Shown here: positions 1 to 11,060 of the stretch, in pieces
Position numbering within the stretch: the first letter of the stretch is position 1
Layout of the letters: every line of letters begins with the position of its first letter
NCBI GenBank assembly: GCA_025677825.1
Contig: JAIXMO010000014.1
Span: forward strand, 186,001-250,000
Length of the DNA: 64,000 bases
Direction: 5' to 3'
Source of the DNA: Helicostylum pulchrum
Lineage: Eukaryota; Mucoromycota; Mucoromycetes; Mucorales; Mucoraceae
Made by a program: the position numbers and the translations under genes
Notes under the pieces: generated by a model
The model's database searches: none
Told to the model about the DNA's origin: nothing
Seen by the model: the letters and a program-made list of their open reading frames with translations, nothing else

Positions 1-1
1 T

Positions 2-520
2 ATGACTAATACAGCTGGGTTTGACTTGAATAGATTCCAATTCCATATAGAATTGTCGAATAGATACCAGGCTTTGGGTAGTTCGGAAGATACTATCAAC
101 GCTGATGACATTGTCGAGAAGTATAAAGATAACAAGCACCTAAATTTGCCAAAAAGCCGTGTCATAAAATCTGAAGAAATACAAATACGTAGCGGTAATT
201 GGAAACGAAGTAAAAGCCTTGAAAGAAAAAAGAAGCATACCTTAGAAGGAAAAGATATCAGTAGGATAGAAAAAGAAATTTCAAAGAATCCGTTGAAGCA
301 TGCAACAAACGCTTCCGACATGAAATCTATTTACGAAAAGCAGCATCAATATAGAAGTCAATTTCGTGCTTTCTATTTTTCTAAGAATCAAATACGAAAA
401 ACCAGATCTGCAGAAATACGACTAAACGCTAGTAAGACAAACATTTGCAATGAAGAAAGAAAATTAGGTTGTTTAAGTATTTCGGTTCGTATTTTTATTT
501 ATCGATTATTTCAATATTAA
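2..520 (+). pseudogene. Truncated transposon-like ORF, 172 codons, possibly open upstream
   Basis: The frame is open from the window edge to a TAA at 518-520; the ATG at base 2 may be internal. The protein is lysine/arginine-rich. The segment from about residue 110 to 155 has the pattern FYxSKxxIRK...E-R...ICxxEERK. This resembles, from memory only, the middle of TnpB/Fanzor-like proteins that occur in many copies in Mucorales genomes. No zinc ribbon and no C-terminal RuvC-type segment follow; the frame ends right after the EERKLG motif. The last 26 bases overlap, tail to tail, the coding end of the gene on the other strand. I read it as a 3'-truncated mobile-element gene; the family assignment is weak. 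Confidence 0.35.
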
Positions 521-1108
521 TAGGAGTATCAGTACTAATGATATGAACACGACCAGGATTATCATTAAGTAAATCATTTGCTTGTTGAACATAAGTACGA
601 GTAGGTTGATACCACTCTTGATTCAATTCTCTCCAAATATCACCCAATAAAGCACCGCTAGCCACAATCACACGACACTGTGTTGAGATCATTTGATCTT
701 TGCTTTCCACTCTAGCCCTGATCTCCACTTTTACCTTTTCACTTAAAAAGTCGGTTTGTACAAGCGATTTAAAGTAATTATATATCGACTGTTCTGGATC
801 CTTATACTCTAATAGATCAATTACTAATTCTGTATGCGTTTTAAATGATAAAGGTTTTCCTGTAATAAACATTGCATTTTCAAGTTGGATTTGCTCGTGG
901 TTTTTTATCCAATCTAATATATCAGGTCTTGTACCGTAAAATACCCAGCGGTCCGTATTTTCATTGCAAGAAACTGTAATCTTGTTGTTTAATCGAGGTG
1001 GTGTAATCACTCTACCATCTACAATACTCTTATTTTAGTGTTGTTTCCTACTTTTACTTTTTTTTAACAGTTTAACTTACTTGTCTCGTACCCGTATGTA
1101 ATAGTCAT
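495..1108 (-). CDS. Two-exon gene of unknown function, 183 aa
   Basis: Exon 1 is 1108-1081 (ATG, nine codons plus one base, reading MTITYGYET). A GTAAGT donor and a TTGTAG acceptor bound a 62-nt intron at 1080-1019, and exon 2 is 1018-495. The phase fits (A + AT gives Asn) and the frame stays open to TAA. The product has no signal peptide or transmembrane segment. It is a mixed alpha/beta soluble-looking protein with motifs such as WVFYGTRPDILDWIKNHEQ and a basic EKVKVEIRARVES strand. I do not recognise the family. The balanced amino-acid composition and clean splice sites argue for a functional gene. It ends inside the 3' end of the transposon-like ORF on the + strand, which suggests that ORF was inserted or truncated against it. 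Confidence 0.65.
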
Positions 1109-1540
1109 CTTTTTTTTTTTTTGTTTGAGTAAAAAGGAAGAGGGGAACTATTGTGTCTTACATGACAATAATGGACTTTAAAAAAAACATCTGACTGTAA
1201 AAAAAAGGTTCAGCATGTACACCTTTTGCCAAAATGATGGGCCCTACTGTTGGGAAAAGGTAATTTAGCCTATCATAAAGCTTGAAAAGGTAATTTAGCC
1301 AATAAACGACAGGTATCTAAGAACCGAGAGTTATTTACACATTATTTGTGCTATGGTGAAAACATTTAGTGGTGCCAATTTTGCAGTATCCGATTCGCTT
1401 TTTTGTTACGCACATGAAACGAATGTACGTAAAAATGATGAAATATATCACATCCATTTTATCAGCCCAAGGCGTATTTATTTGTTTTTTTTTAGAATAG
1501 TTAGATAAATCACTTTTTCTTCCTCTTTTCCTCCTTTACA
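1109..1540. other. Intergenic, upstream of the unknown gene
   Basis: No open frame of interest. It contains a short direct repeat: gaaaaggtaatttagcc occurs twice within about 45 bases (near 1254 and 1284), plus several T runs. It probably carries the promoter of the minus-strand gene that starts at 1108. Confidence 0.5.
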
Positions 1541-2900
1541 ATGTATAACACCACCGGTAAGTTTTTTTTTATATGTGTACTTTTTAATAACTAGTTTATA
1601 TCGTATATTCATTATACTGCCTTTTTTTAGAGCTGAAAAAAAGTAAATTTAATGGATCTCATGGTCTGTATTAGTCTGCGCCCAACGGTTGCTTTTAGGA
1701 AAAACCGTTTCCTTTTGTACGGAAATAAAGAAAATAAAAATGTTTATGATAAAGGTACGTGTACCCCCAAAAAATGCCATGGATTTGCTTTTTATCTCAT
1801 TCTAATCCGCGTATTTTTTTCTAGATCTAAAAACCAAACCATAGATATGCAATGAGGGTCGAAAAACCTCGCATACACTGAAATTGACTTTTCCGAAATA
1901 AATGACGAGTACTCGGATGAATTCGAATCCTGTCCAGAGATAGATAAATTTATCTTCAAGGAGATGGTACAAACCTTTAGGATGAGACAGCCATGAACGG
2001 AGGAGCGATTCCTGTATCTAAGTAGATTTTCTTTGTTTAGGGTAACTTGAGTGATAGAGGCGAAACAAAGATGTCCTTATCTGACCTTTACAAAAAATCC
2101 AGCAAACAGGACCGAAGGGTCGTAGACATTTTGGTTAACCTGTACGTAATATACATTAGTTAAGGAAATGCGATCTGCTACTAATAAGCAATAACTTTTA
2201 ATTTCTAGTGTAAATAAGCTGCCAAATGAAGAAATTATAGGACATGACATTGAAGAGCAAGAGTTGATAGTAAACTGTATCGATCCTATTGCCAGTTCCT
2301 CCGCTACATGATCCTGACCATAACAAGCCGTTTATCTGGTAAAAAAAGATTTATTATATAATATACTTGACTAGCAATAAAGATACTGACTCTTCACTCA
2401 ATAATTAGGTCGGATCATACTGTATCGGAGGAACTATGATAAACGCCCAGATGCTGGCTGTGTCGTTTTAGATGGGAAAAGACTCGATCGTTACTTCGGT
2501 TTTGCTGAAGCTAAACCGAACTACAAGAAGAAAGACACTATTAAATCCCATGAAAACTTGCTAAGACTGCCATTGTCTGGTATGAACGCGCTTGAGGAAC
2601 ATAACTCAAAATGCATTTTTTTAATGCAAACAATTGGTAAAATGAAACCTGATGCAAATTCTACTTTTCTGGTATAAATTAACGTTATATCGCAATATAG
2701 GATCGATTGTATATGTATAAGGTTGTTTCAATCGAGTCGAAGGTGCTGTCGTTATCATAGAACTAAAAGAGTTTAAGTTGCCGGTGTCACTAAAAGGTTT
2801 GCCGGGATTTATCATGATCCTGGATAACCTGAAGAAGATTGGTCACTTCTACCCCCTTCGATGTTCTGGAAAAGGGGGGGGAGTAAAAGAAGAGCTTCCA
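1541..2900 (+). pseudogene. Decayed multi-exon gene of a multicopy-type family
   Basis: Stretches of clear coding sequence lie in order on the + strand but in different frames, separated by stops. One near 1860-1960 reads YTEIDFSEINDEYSDEF. One at 2071 reads MSLSDLYKKSSKQDRRVVDI. One near 2440-2540 reads RPDAGCVVLDGKRLDRYFGF. One near 2755-2850 reads ELKEFKLPVSLKGLPGF, then ILDNLKKIGHFY. Intron-like boundaries remain: ATGTAT...CCG followed by GTAAGT at 1541-1560, and TTTCTAG near 1824. I associate this type of protein (VVLDGKRLDRYFGFAEAKP followed by a charged linker) with uncharacterised multicopy families of Mucorales, but that is memory, not a search. Stops and frameshifts mean no complete product can be made. 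Confidence 0.6.
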
Positions 2901-3281
2901 CCAACCTAAACCTTGATGACATAATCAGCTGTCACCCGCCCAAAAACAAGAACCCAGCGATTGATTTTTAGTGAAGCACTTACTAATTAATTGCAGCAGT
3001 GGTGGGTGGTATTAGTATATTTGTGAGAGTTCTGTGTACTTTCATATATTAATCTCAATCATTATAGTCATAATAAAACTCAATTTTTACTTCTGACTTG
3101 AGATGTCTCGTCTGCTCTTGTCTGCTCTTAAAACTGAATCCAACTTATTGTGCGACATCATTTTAGAAAAAAGTGTACTACTTGAGATCTATTAATGGTA
3201 ACATGTTTTGTGTTTGATTCGTTGATTCAAACTCTTAGTTTTTATTCTGGTTTTTCTTTCGTGTATATAATTTTTTTTTTT

Positions 3282-4379
3282 ATGGGTTGTAGAATTATCT
3301 TGTTAAATGTATTAAGAGTACTGATTCTGGTATCAAGTCTCGGTACATTAGGTTGTCACATAGGTATATACATGTATATACACATATACGTACATATTTA
3401 ACTAAGCTTTTTTATTTTTAATTTTTGTTGTTATTAGCACAGTTGATTTTACTAGAGAATCAAGGAGGAACAGGACCTTGGTGGCCTGATTTTGTACCTG
3501 TAAATATATAACTTTTTTTTTTTGATGTGTAAGATATATAGCAACGTTTTCTTTTTTTTTTTATATGTAGTATATTTTATATTATGTTGCTCCAATTGTA
3601 TCGATACTTTCGATATTGATTTTGTTCGTTTTAAGCTGCATCAACTCGAAATCTTTATTCAGTGATAGAATAATGAGTTTAGTCAACTTGCTGTTATGTA
3701 TTGCGGTAGTAGTTTATAATTCACTAGAATCGGATACAGTTCCATGGACAGGTTCATTAACAAAACAATTTATATCAAGGTCAAAGGGGTACGCTTCTTA
3801 TTGCTCTAATTATAATGATGGTATTACTTCCACTAGATGTTGTAAGTTTGTTTATATTAGACAGTGTAAACAAAAAAAAACTGATGGAATAATTTAGGGT
3901 TGGTAAATGGATCTTGGTTAGGAATAATTGTTGTCGGGTTTTTTTGGTTACTTTTAGCCTTGTATACCATCGTACAAAGAAACTCAGATATTTATGATCA
4001 AGACTACGACACATATGATTATAAGCAAGATGTCCCAATGGTAAAGCAAACGTCTCCCGTAAAAAAGCAAATGGATGTACCTGTAACACCAAAACATCAA
4101 TCTTTTTCACCTGTCCAGCAACATTATCATCAACAACAACAATATTATTACCCTCAGTCACCTGTGTATGATAATAATGAATATTATAATTTGAATCCAT
4201 TACAAGAAGAACATATGAATTATCAACCTCAACAACATTTAATGCATCAGCAAGAAGGGTTTGAAAGATCAAGAAAACTATCCAAAACGTATTTAGAGGA
4301 AAGTAATATTTCTTCACAACCACCTCATTCTTATGATGGACTTTATAATGATAATAATAATAATAGTAATAAATTTTAA
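3282..4379 (+). CDS. Four-helix membrane protein with Gln/Tyr-rich cytosolic tail (MARVEL-like)
   Basis: Exons fit at 3282-3363, 3438-3499, 3571-3841 and 3898-4379 with matching phases, giving 298 aa. I chose the ATG at 3282 over an in-frame ATG at 3195 because helix 1 starts just after it. Helix 1 (IILLNVLRVLILVSSLGTLG) is followed by an extracellular loop with GGTGPWWPDF, then helix 2 (IVSILSILILFVLS), a helix from MSLVNLLLCIAVVVYNS, and a last helix (GIIVVGFFWLLLALYTIV). The C-terminal 140 residues are hydrophilic and rich in Gln, Tyr, Pro and Asn. The topology matches small fungal tetraspan/MARVEL-type proteins; the partner or cargo is unknown. The segment 3791-3841 is odd: a hydrophobic stretch is present but in another frame (see findings). 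The stop lies 8 bases from the stop of the Rab gene on the other strand. Confidence 0.65.
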
Positions 4380-4387
4380 TCATTTAT

Positions 4388-5443
4388 TTAACAACAACCA
4401 GACTTCTCTACCGTAGGATTATCATGACAAATATCAGAACTAACGGTTCTATACAAATCTTGATTATATCTCTTTTTGACTAATGTTTGAGTTATATCAA
4501 AAAATATATCTTCAATACCTAATAGGAAGAAAAGAAACTGTTATGTAATTATTATAATTAATAACAATATTACAAGTAATTACCAATATTATCTTTAGCT
4601 GATACTTCATGTACACCACTTACATACTGAACAAGCTGATCACAGTAATCATATACCTTGGAAGAAGATACTTTACGTTGTGCTTCTAAATCGATTTTAT
4701 TTCCCACAACATGAATTACCAAATCATCCGTCATATTTTTATTTAGCTCTATACCCTCCAAAAATGAGTTTTTTTATATCTTTATTATCACTGCATGAAC
4801 CTTTTTTTTTTTACCTTCCATCCATGAAATCATTTCAGTAAAACTTTCTTCAGAAGTAATATCATAAACTAAAATAGCAGCAGAAGCACCTCTATAATAC
4901 ATGGGAGCCATAGCTCGAAAACGTTCTAGTAAAATAAAAAAAGGGGGTGTAAATATATAAAGGGGATATTGTATACAGCTTAATTTGTTTACCTTGTCCA
5001 GCCGTATCCCATATTTGTAACCTTACGCTACAATCATTGACGCTCCTATCATCACAAATTATTATATTTTTCTTTTTTTTTGTTCCTTCTGTAGGACTTA
5101 CAATTTCTTTGTCATAAACGACGCTCCAATAGTAGACTTACCATTGGGAGAAAAACTATTTTGAACATATCTAACAGCAACTGATGTCTTTCCAACACCT
5201 GCAATCACATAAGAACGAGTGTATCAAATTATATTAACTAAGTACATATGAGTGATTTGTGCCTCTTATAAAACCCTTTTTGCCCCCTCTCTTCCCCAAA
5301 CACACACACACACACACTTTTTTCTTTTTTCTTTTTTAAAAAGTATACTCTTTCAATGTAATAAAAGGGCGGGTGATAATGTATATTTAATAATGCGAAC
5401 CTGTACTGCCTAAAATAACAACTTTTGCTTCCAAAGTATCCAT
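4388..5443 (-). CDS. Rab-family small GTPase (Rab5/21/22/31 subgroup-like)
   Basis: Six exons can be joined. The first encodes MDTLEAKVVILGST, and the P-loop GSTGVGKTS is split by intron 1. Then follow switch I with TIGASFMTK, the WDTAGQERF motif (split by an intron after Gln), YYRGASAAILVYDIT, the guanine-specificity motif GNKIDLE, and VSAKDN. The tail ends in SGCC, a double-cysteine geranylgeranylation signal. All G-box residues needed for GTP binding are present. TIGASFMTK is typical of the endosomal Rab22/Rab31/Rab21 branch, so a role in endosomal membrane traffic is likely; the exact subfamily is inference. The gene is convergent with the tetraspan gene, with overlapping 3' ends expected, and divergent from the DUF2235 gene across a promoter region of about 290 bp. 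Confidence 0.9.
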
Positions 5444-5733
5444 CTGATAAAATGTTGTAATGTGGAGAAGAGATGAAGAAAAACGAAAAAATAAAAAAGA
5501 AAAAAGAAAAAAGAATTGTTTTGTTCCTTTTTTTACCAGTGGAACACAAGCCTAAAAAAAAAAATCATAAAAAAACGGGTCATTTTTATGTTTTTTCTGG
5601 AAAACACATACAGTGACCTGCATCACACATTGTTACAATCAATGCCTTATATTGGAATACGTTCAATCCTATATAAAAAGTGCCCGTATTTTACTTTTAT
5701 TTTTCTTATTTTACCTTAACAATTTAAGAAAAA

Positions 5734-7045
5734 ATGGCATTGAATAAACCTCGTCGTATCATCGTTTGTTTGGATGGTACCTGGGAAACACCGCAAGGTT
5801 TGATAAATAATACATAATGAAACATGTGGCTGATAATCTAACAAACAAATACGTAAAGAAAAAACAAATGTTTATAAATTTTATATTGGTATTGATACCG
5901 CCTCTGATCAACATCTGTATGAATACAAATCCATTTATTGTTCTGGCTTAGGAACAAAAGGTAAGAATCCCTTTCTCGGCGGCTTCTTTGGTTACGGTAT
6001 TACAAGTCAAATCATATCTGCATATCAATACATTTGTATCAACTATCGAGACGAAAAAGATGAGATTTGGTTGATTGGATTTAGTCGAGGAGGTACTTAA
6101 TGTATAATTAATTTTAAGAGTTTAACTATACTAAATGTATATATTATACATATAGCTTATACAGCCAGAAGCTTAGTAGGCATGATTTATAATGTAGGTC
6201 TTTTACCTGAAGTCAATTTGGAACACTCAAGAGAAGCTTATGAACGTTATCGTGATCGCTTCGAATATGATCATCCTAATCAAATTCGATCTACTCAATT
6301 CCGAGAAGAATATCAATGTAAAATGCCCTCAATTCATTTTTTAGGCTGCTTTGATACTGTAGGTGCTCTTGGTGTACCCAAATTACCTTGGTACTTGGGA
6401 GGCTCCACATGTAAACCATTTTATATATAATATATATGACACGTTTCAAACATTTGACTTTTTTTTTTTTTATGTATCTGTATATCAGTGTATGGTCTTT
6501 TCTCAAGTTTACATGAATTTCATGACACAAAGTTATCACCAATTATTAAAAATGCTTACCATGCCATCTCGATTCATGAGCAACGTGAGTGGTTTCGTCC
6601 TACGTTAATGCGGTTTTCATCAGCTGCAAATACTGACCAGCAAACATTGGAGCAAGTTTGGTTTCCAGGTATGCACGGGGACGTTGGAGGACAAGAATCC
6701 GGTGATAATTTACTCTCATGTCACTCTTTGTACTGGATGATCTCAAAAGCTAGAAAAAACGGATTAAAGTTTAAAACAGATATGACCGATTGTAGCGTCA
6801 ACAGTCAATTTTCCTACCATGATAGTTACGTCAGTTCTTTTGTCTATAAACTTATGCCTCGCGATGATAGAGTGATTCAAAAGAATAGCATGACTGACAC
6901 GTACACTATTACTCAGATATATAAGCATGGTCAATTCAATGACTATATCACTCCTGAGCAATTAGCAATGTATAAATCGAACACTTTGAGAACCTTTCTT
7001 GATCATATTATTCAACAAGAGAAAAGTCAACTTGGCTCTTTATAA
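5734..7045 (+). CDS. DUF2235-family alpha/beta hydrolase
   Basis: The start is ATG at 5734 (MALNKPRRIIVCLDGTWETP). Exons are separated by short introns near 5800-5850, 6093-6156 and 6410-6486. The N-terminal CLDGTW strand, the nucleophile elbow GFSRGA (the intron falls at the second Gly), FDTVGALG, and the late WFPGMHGDVGG motif are the landmarks of DUF2235, the same fold as the catalytic domain of bacterial Tle1 phospholipases. A Ser-Asp-His triad is therefore intact: Ser in GFSRG, Asp in FDTVG, His in GMHGD. The C-terminal region carries RVIQKNSMTD and ends in QLGSL. No signal peptide or membrane helix is seen, so it is probably cytosolic. The substrate in fungi is unknown; acyl esters or lipids are inferred. 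Confidence 0.85.
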
Positions 7046-8121
7046 TAACCTTTATTTTTTTTTAACATACACCTTAACCTATTAACTATAAATACATTAA
7101 CCCTTATTCACTTACACTAGATACTTCTTTTTCTTATAATAAATACTCACTTCTTTACCTAAACAATATATGCGCAGTAACAATTATTTTAATCTTTTTA
7201 TAAATAGTTCCAGTTGCATCGGATTCTGTTTTAGAACTAGTTTTGTCGAACAATACGCTTTTTTTTTCAGAGAGCAAAAAAAAAAAAAAAAAAAAAAAAA
7301 AGCATGAAAGGTTTTATCATGACTCGATCATGAATTGCTTTAATAACGTAAAATGCGTTGAAAAAAAAGGATATTCTAATTCAGCTAGCTTGCTGATTGT
7401 ACCAGCGCTATGTTTGTCTGGTTTTTTTATGCGTGATAGTATCTTTCATATTTTTGTAGCAAGTTAAACTTTCTCAAGAGTACACATGTAAAACTAACAT
7501 ATAATCTCCCTTCTGTTTCACAGATTTCCTGGCATGGACATAAAGCATACTGTTCTACTTTAATGGGTTACGACCTGTCGTATTTTTTTTGGGGGGGGGA
7601 GGGAGGCGTAGTCAATTTCCCAGAATGTATACAATGAGGACATCACCATTCTGTGCTCTGTGTTGTAATAAATAGTAAAGCGATATGAATCATCATTTAA
7701 TAATTAACAAGATATATGTTATACAGTTTCTTGTATCAATTAATAACATATTCATTGTCAACCCTGAAAACCCTTTTGCAGTAAGATACATTGAATTAAA
7801 AGTGCTTACTACTCACCTTTTTAACATGGTATTAACTTTATATTAAACTCAGTTGTGATGCTTATTTTTTTTTACGTGTGCGACATGAAGCGGAACATGA
7901 TGTTCTCTTGATTCCGTCGTTTTACTTTTTTTTTGTGTATATATGTCTGACTGAAAACTTTCAAACTTATATAGTCCAGCTAAATATAACCATTTCTGTA
8001 ACAGTGTTACTGAATAGATAAATATCTTATTTACTGTATTGTGGCACTGACATTTTTTTTTTCAGCCGTAATATCTAATTAGAATGAAAAAAAAAATGTT
8101 GTGTTAAAAGATAAAGCTCAA
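7046..8121. other. Gene-poor region downstream of the DUF2235 gene
   Basis: I see no convincing gene. A 27-base A run lies near 7275-7301, and a G run (about nine) near 7591. The short frame at 7243-7467 is low-complexity, Lys/Phe-rich, and judged non-coding. Confidence 0.5.
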
Positions 8122-8290
8122 GATATGAATCTTTCGTGAAGCGAACTATTTGAGCAGGTGGGACTTCTGTAAGGGATATATGCTTGCGCCTGTGATGTAC
8201 ATCGTAATTGATAGGAACTAGCTTGACGATCTAAGGCTAATTCAATGTCGATACATAAATCCAGACAGCCCTCAATTGACTTTATGCTGC
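8122..8290 (-). other. Exon-like open frame of about 55 codons
   Basis: On the minus strand a TTTGCAG acceptor-like site near 8288 opens into a stop-free frame that reads IEGCLDLCIDIELALDRQAS and later SQAQAYIPYRSPTCSNSS, ending in TGA near 8122. Composition looks coding, but there is no ATG, and I found no matching neighbouring exon. It may be the last exon of a decayed gene, or chance. I do not recognise it. Confidence 0.2.
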
Positions 8291-8818
8291 AAAATTAATA
8301 CGCTAATCAAGGAAAATAATCTACAATTGGAGAAAATAACATAGGGCGGGATGCACGGAATAAACTTTCCCCTTTATCATGCTACCAAAAAAAAAATGGC
8401 TACTGTAAAATAATAACAATGGTAAGACTGCGGTGTTACGCCCACATATAAAACATAGCAGGTAAAAAAACCACACACTTGCTGATAATTTACTTGATTA
8501 CTTTCATTGAATGACTATTGTTTAATATTAACTTGCACAAAGTATAACTAATACAGACTGGGTACAATAAGTAAAAGGAAAATGAGACAGACATAAAGTT
8601 TGATGTTAAATAAGGAATATTAAGGATGTGTAATAACAATAAAGAGTCTGAAGTGAGGAGTATAAGACATGTTAATATGATATTGGCCGAAACATCATAC
8701 TAACACGTGAACTTCCCCTTAGCATAAATAAATAGACCGCATGAGCAAACGCGCTATTTTATCGTGATTAATTTTTTTTTAGAATCACTTCTCTTTCTCT
8801 TTCTCTTTTTCTTAATAT
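8291..8818. other. Intergenic, no feature seen
   Basis: AT-rich sequence without a supported gene, repeat or RNA. A CT-rich stretch (tctctttctctttctc) at 8789-8812 precedes the leader of the zinc-finger pseudogene. Confidence 0.45.
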
Positions 8819-9606
8819 TATGTATTCCGGTAAGTAATTTTTTTTTTTCTGTATGTTCATCTTTTAAACGAGCTCATGTATCTTATACTCTTTTATTACT
8901 CTGCTTTTTTTTTTTTTAGCGTTTTTGTTTTCTTTATGTTCGTACAAAAAAGATACTGTTCTATTCTTAAAGCGAGCATAAGAGCACTTTTTTTTTTTTT
9001 TTTTTTTTTACAAACGCTCACCTAACTGTGAAGTCGTATAGATTTCAAACTATCTTTTTTTAGGCGCTTTCTAAAGGTAAGTAAAAAAGTAATACATGCC
9101 CTACTCTCTCTCTTTTCTAAGCGTGTAAATAGAGCTATACGTGCCAGGAGATCCTTTAAAAAAAATTATACAATGGAATCAAACGGAGGTGTAGACAAAT
9201 ACAAATGTAAGTCGTGCGAAAAACGCTTCAATTCTTCGGCCCGGAAGGCACATTTTCGAAGAAAACATACCGTCGGGCTATACTTTTCCTACAAAAGGAG
9301 GTGAGTAGTTTGTACGTAGCTGAATGATAATCCAATGCTAATTCATTATTATCGTAGAAATATGCTCCGTCCCTCCAAGTGATGGTAAATTTTTCTGTCC
9401 CCCTTGTTAGTCGTCTGCGATTCTACAGTAACGCAGACATGTTTTCAAAGCACCTGACTGAGCATAGTCCGAAAGAGTCCGTTACTATTGCTCAGTCTGA
9501 CAGAGAATCATCACAAGAGGATAGTCACATAATCAATTATTTGAAACGAAAGGACTTTCTTGACGTGGATGCACTACGTCTGTCCAAGGGTGTCAAAAAG
9601 TCTTGA
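8819..9606 (+). pseudogene. Broken C2H2 zinc-finger gene
   Basis: A leader at 8819 (ATGTATTCCG then GTAAGT) is followed by T-rich intron-like DNA. The body starts at ATG 9173. Exon 9173-9300 encodes a clear C2H2 finger, YKCKSCEKRF...HFRRKH (C-x2-C-x11-H-x4-H), and ends in a GTGAGT donor. After a TATCGTAG acceptor a second finger is recognisable but split between frames. FFCPPC lies in one frame with a stop right after it, and RFYSNADMFSKHLTEH lies in the next frame, as if a base had been gained around 9408-9418. The rest, through SLTEH-type sequence, is acidic/serine-rich and ends at 9606. The phase at the splice also does not match the first half of the second exon. One finger could still be translated, but the gene is best read as decayed. 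Confidence 0.55.
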
Positions 9607-10229
9607 AGAAGTCTAAGCGTCTTCGAAGAATCTTGACGGAGCAACCATCTTGGTAACCTTGTATGTTTGCCTAAAGGCTGAAAAATGCGTAGACATTGGG
9701 CCCGAAACGTCAAGGTGCGTTTTGGGCCAAAATCTTAAACACGGGGGAGCTTTTTTGTTCATTTTTCACACCTTTTTCTTGTCTTTTATCACCGAAAGCG
9801 TTCTTTATAAAAATTACCGTTTAAATATCCAAAGATGAGCAACTTTTTTTTTTTTTTTTAAAAAAAAATGTTGCAGCGTTTTCTCTTGTATGAAACCAGT
9901 GTATAATTTATTATTTATGCACTAGTATAACTGGATCCGCGTGCGGTCAAAAAAGCACACTGATGTATTCAAAGGAGAGAGATATCCTTTTTTTTAATTA
10001 CAAGTTCACAACTAATGCAATACTAAAACATGAATGGGAATTAAACTAATATAAAATATGACGGCATTTTTTAAGGGATTCATGTTTCATTGTCTGTACT
10101 AATGTTTTTTTTTACTGCAGGCAAATATAGTCATTTTTTATCAACATAACGCAAGGAAGTAAGGGGAAGGATTTGACTCCTGAAAAAAAGATTTTATTTA
10201 CTGCTTTTTTATACGTGTATATGACAAAT
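9607..10229. other. Intergenic, 3' of inositol monophosphatase
   Basis: No gene supported. There is a short hairpin-prone motif at about 9838-9875, where gcaac and gttgc flank a T run and an A run. The ORF at 9650-9838 lacks coding character. Confidence 0.45.
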
Positions 10230-11028
10230 CTATGCTTTATAACCACCAGGAACAGGAGCACGAGGAGCATCAATGAACGGAATCAAGTCTCTCATCTGCG
10301 AAGCGATATGTACCTGACTGTCCCGATCTACCGCTGCGCGAATCGCTAAATACTTGCGACAAAAGATATTGGCAGTTGCAAGATCTTGTTTATCGTTATG
10401 ACCTTCCAACACAACCCCACCTGCTTCTTCCACAATGACAATACCAGCGGCTACATCCCATTCCCAACAACCTACCTCCCAGTAGACATCAATAATTCCT
10501 TTTGCTACATTACACAAGTTCAAGGCAGCAGAGCCAGTGGTACGGATACTGTGGGATTCCGCAGCAAATGGAGTCTCGGGCGTCTTTTTACGAAGCATAT
10601 CATGTATAGCAGCAATCTTGGCGTCAATCACGAGCTTGGATCTATCGGATCCGGCTTCGGTAGCAATTAAGCAGTGAGATAAGTCGGTCAAAGGTTGAGG
10701 TGGGTTGAATAAAGGTAGTTTGTGGGACTTGTTCAGGTAGGCGCCCTTTCCTTTGGCAGCTGAATAAAGTTCGTTTAAAAGTGGGTTGAAAACTACACCG
10801 ATGGTGGGGATTTTGTTGAGCGTGAATCCGATAGAAACTGCGACAAATGGGTATCCGTGAATAAAGTTGGTTGTACCATCTGGATTATATAAGCACATTT
10901 TTTTAGTAGTGTTTCTAAGAGTATGAGAAGGTTTAAATTTTACCAATGGGGTCAACAATCCATGTAGGATGATGAGTGAATTCAGTCTTTGCACCACCAG
11001 CAAAAGTTTCTTCACCAATGAATCTAAC

Positions 11029-11060
<32 letters not shown>

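Noticed and set aside
3195..3281. Longer N-terminus of the tetraspan gene from ATG 3195
   Set aside because: Adds a Phe/Ile-rich stretch translated from a T run; the ATG at 3282 sits directly before helix 1.
3781..4383. 200-codon frame on the minus strand
   Set aside because: Lies opposite the tetraspan protein gene and overlaps its Gln-rich tail; spliced + strand exons explain the region.
7243..7467. 74-codon frame with a 27-base A run
   Set aside because: Polylysine from a homopolymer, no splice or family support.
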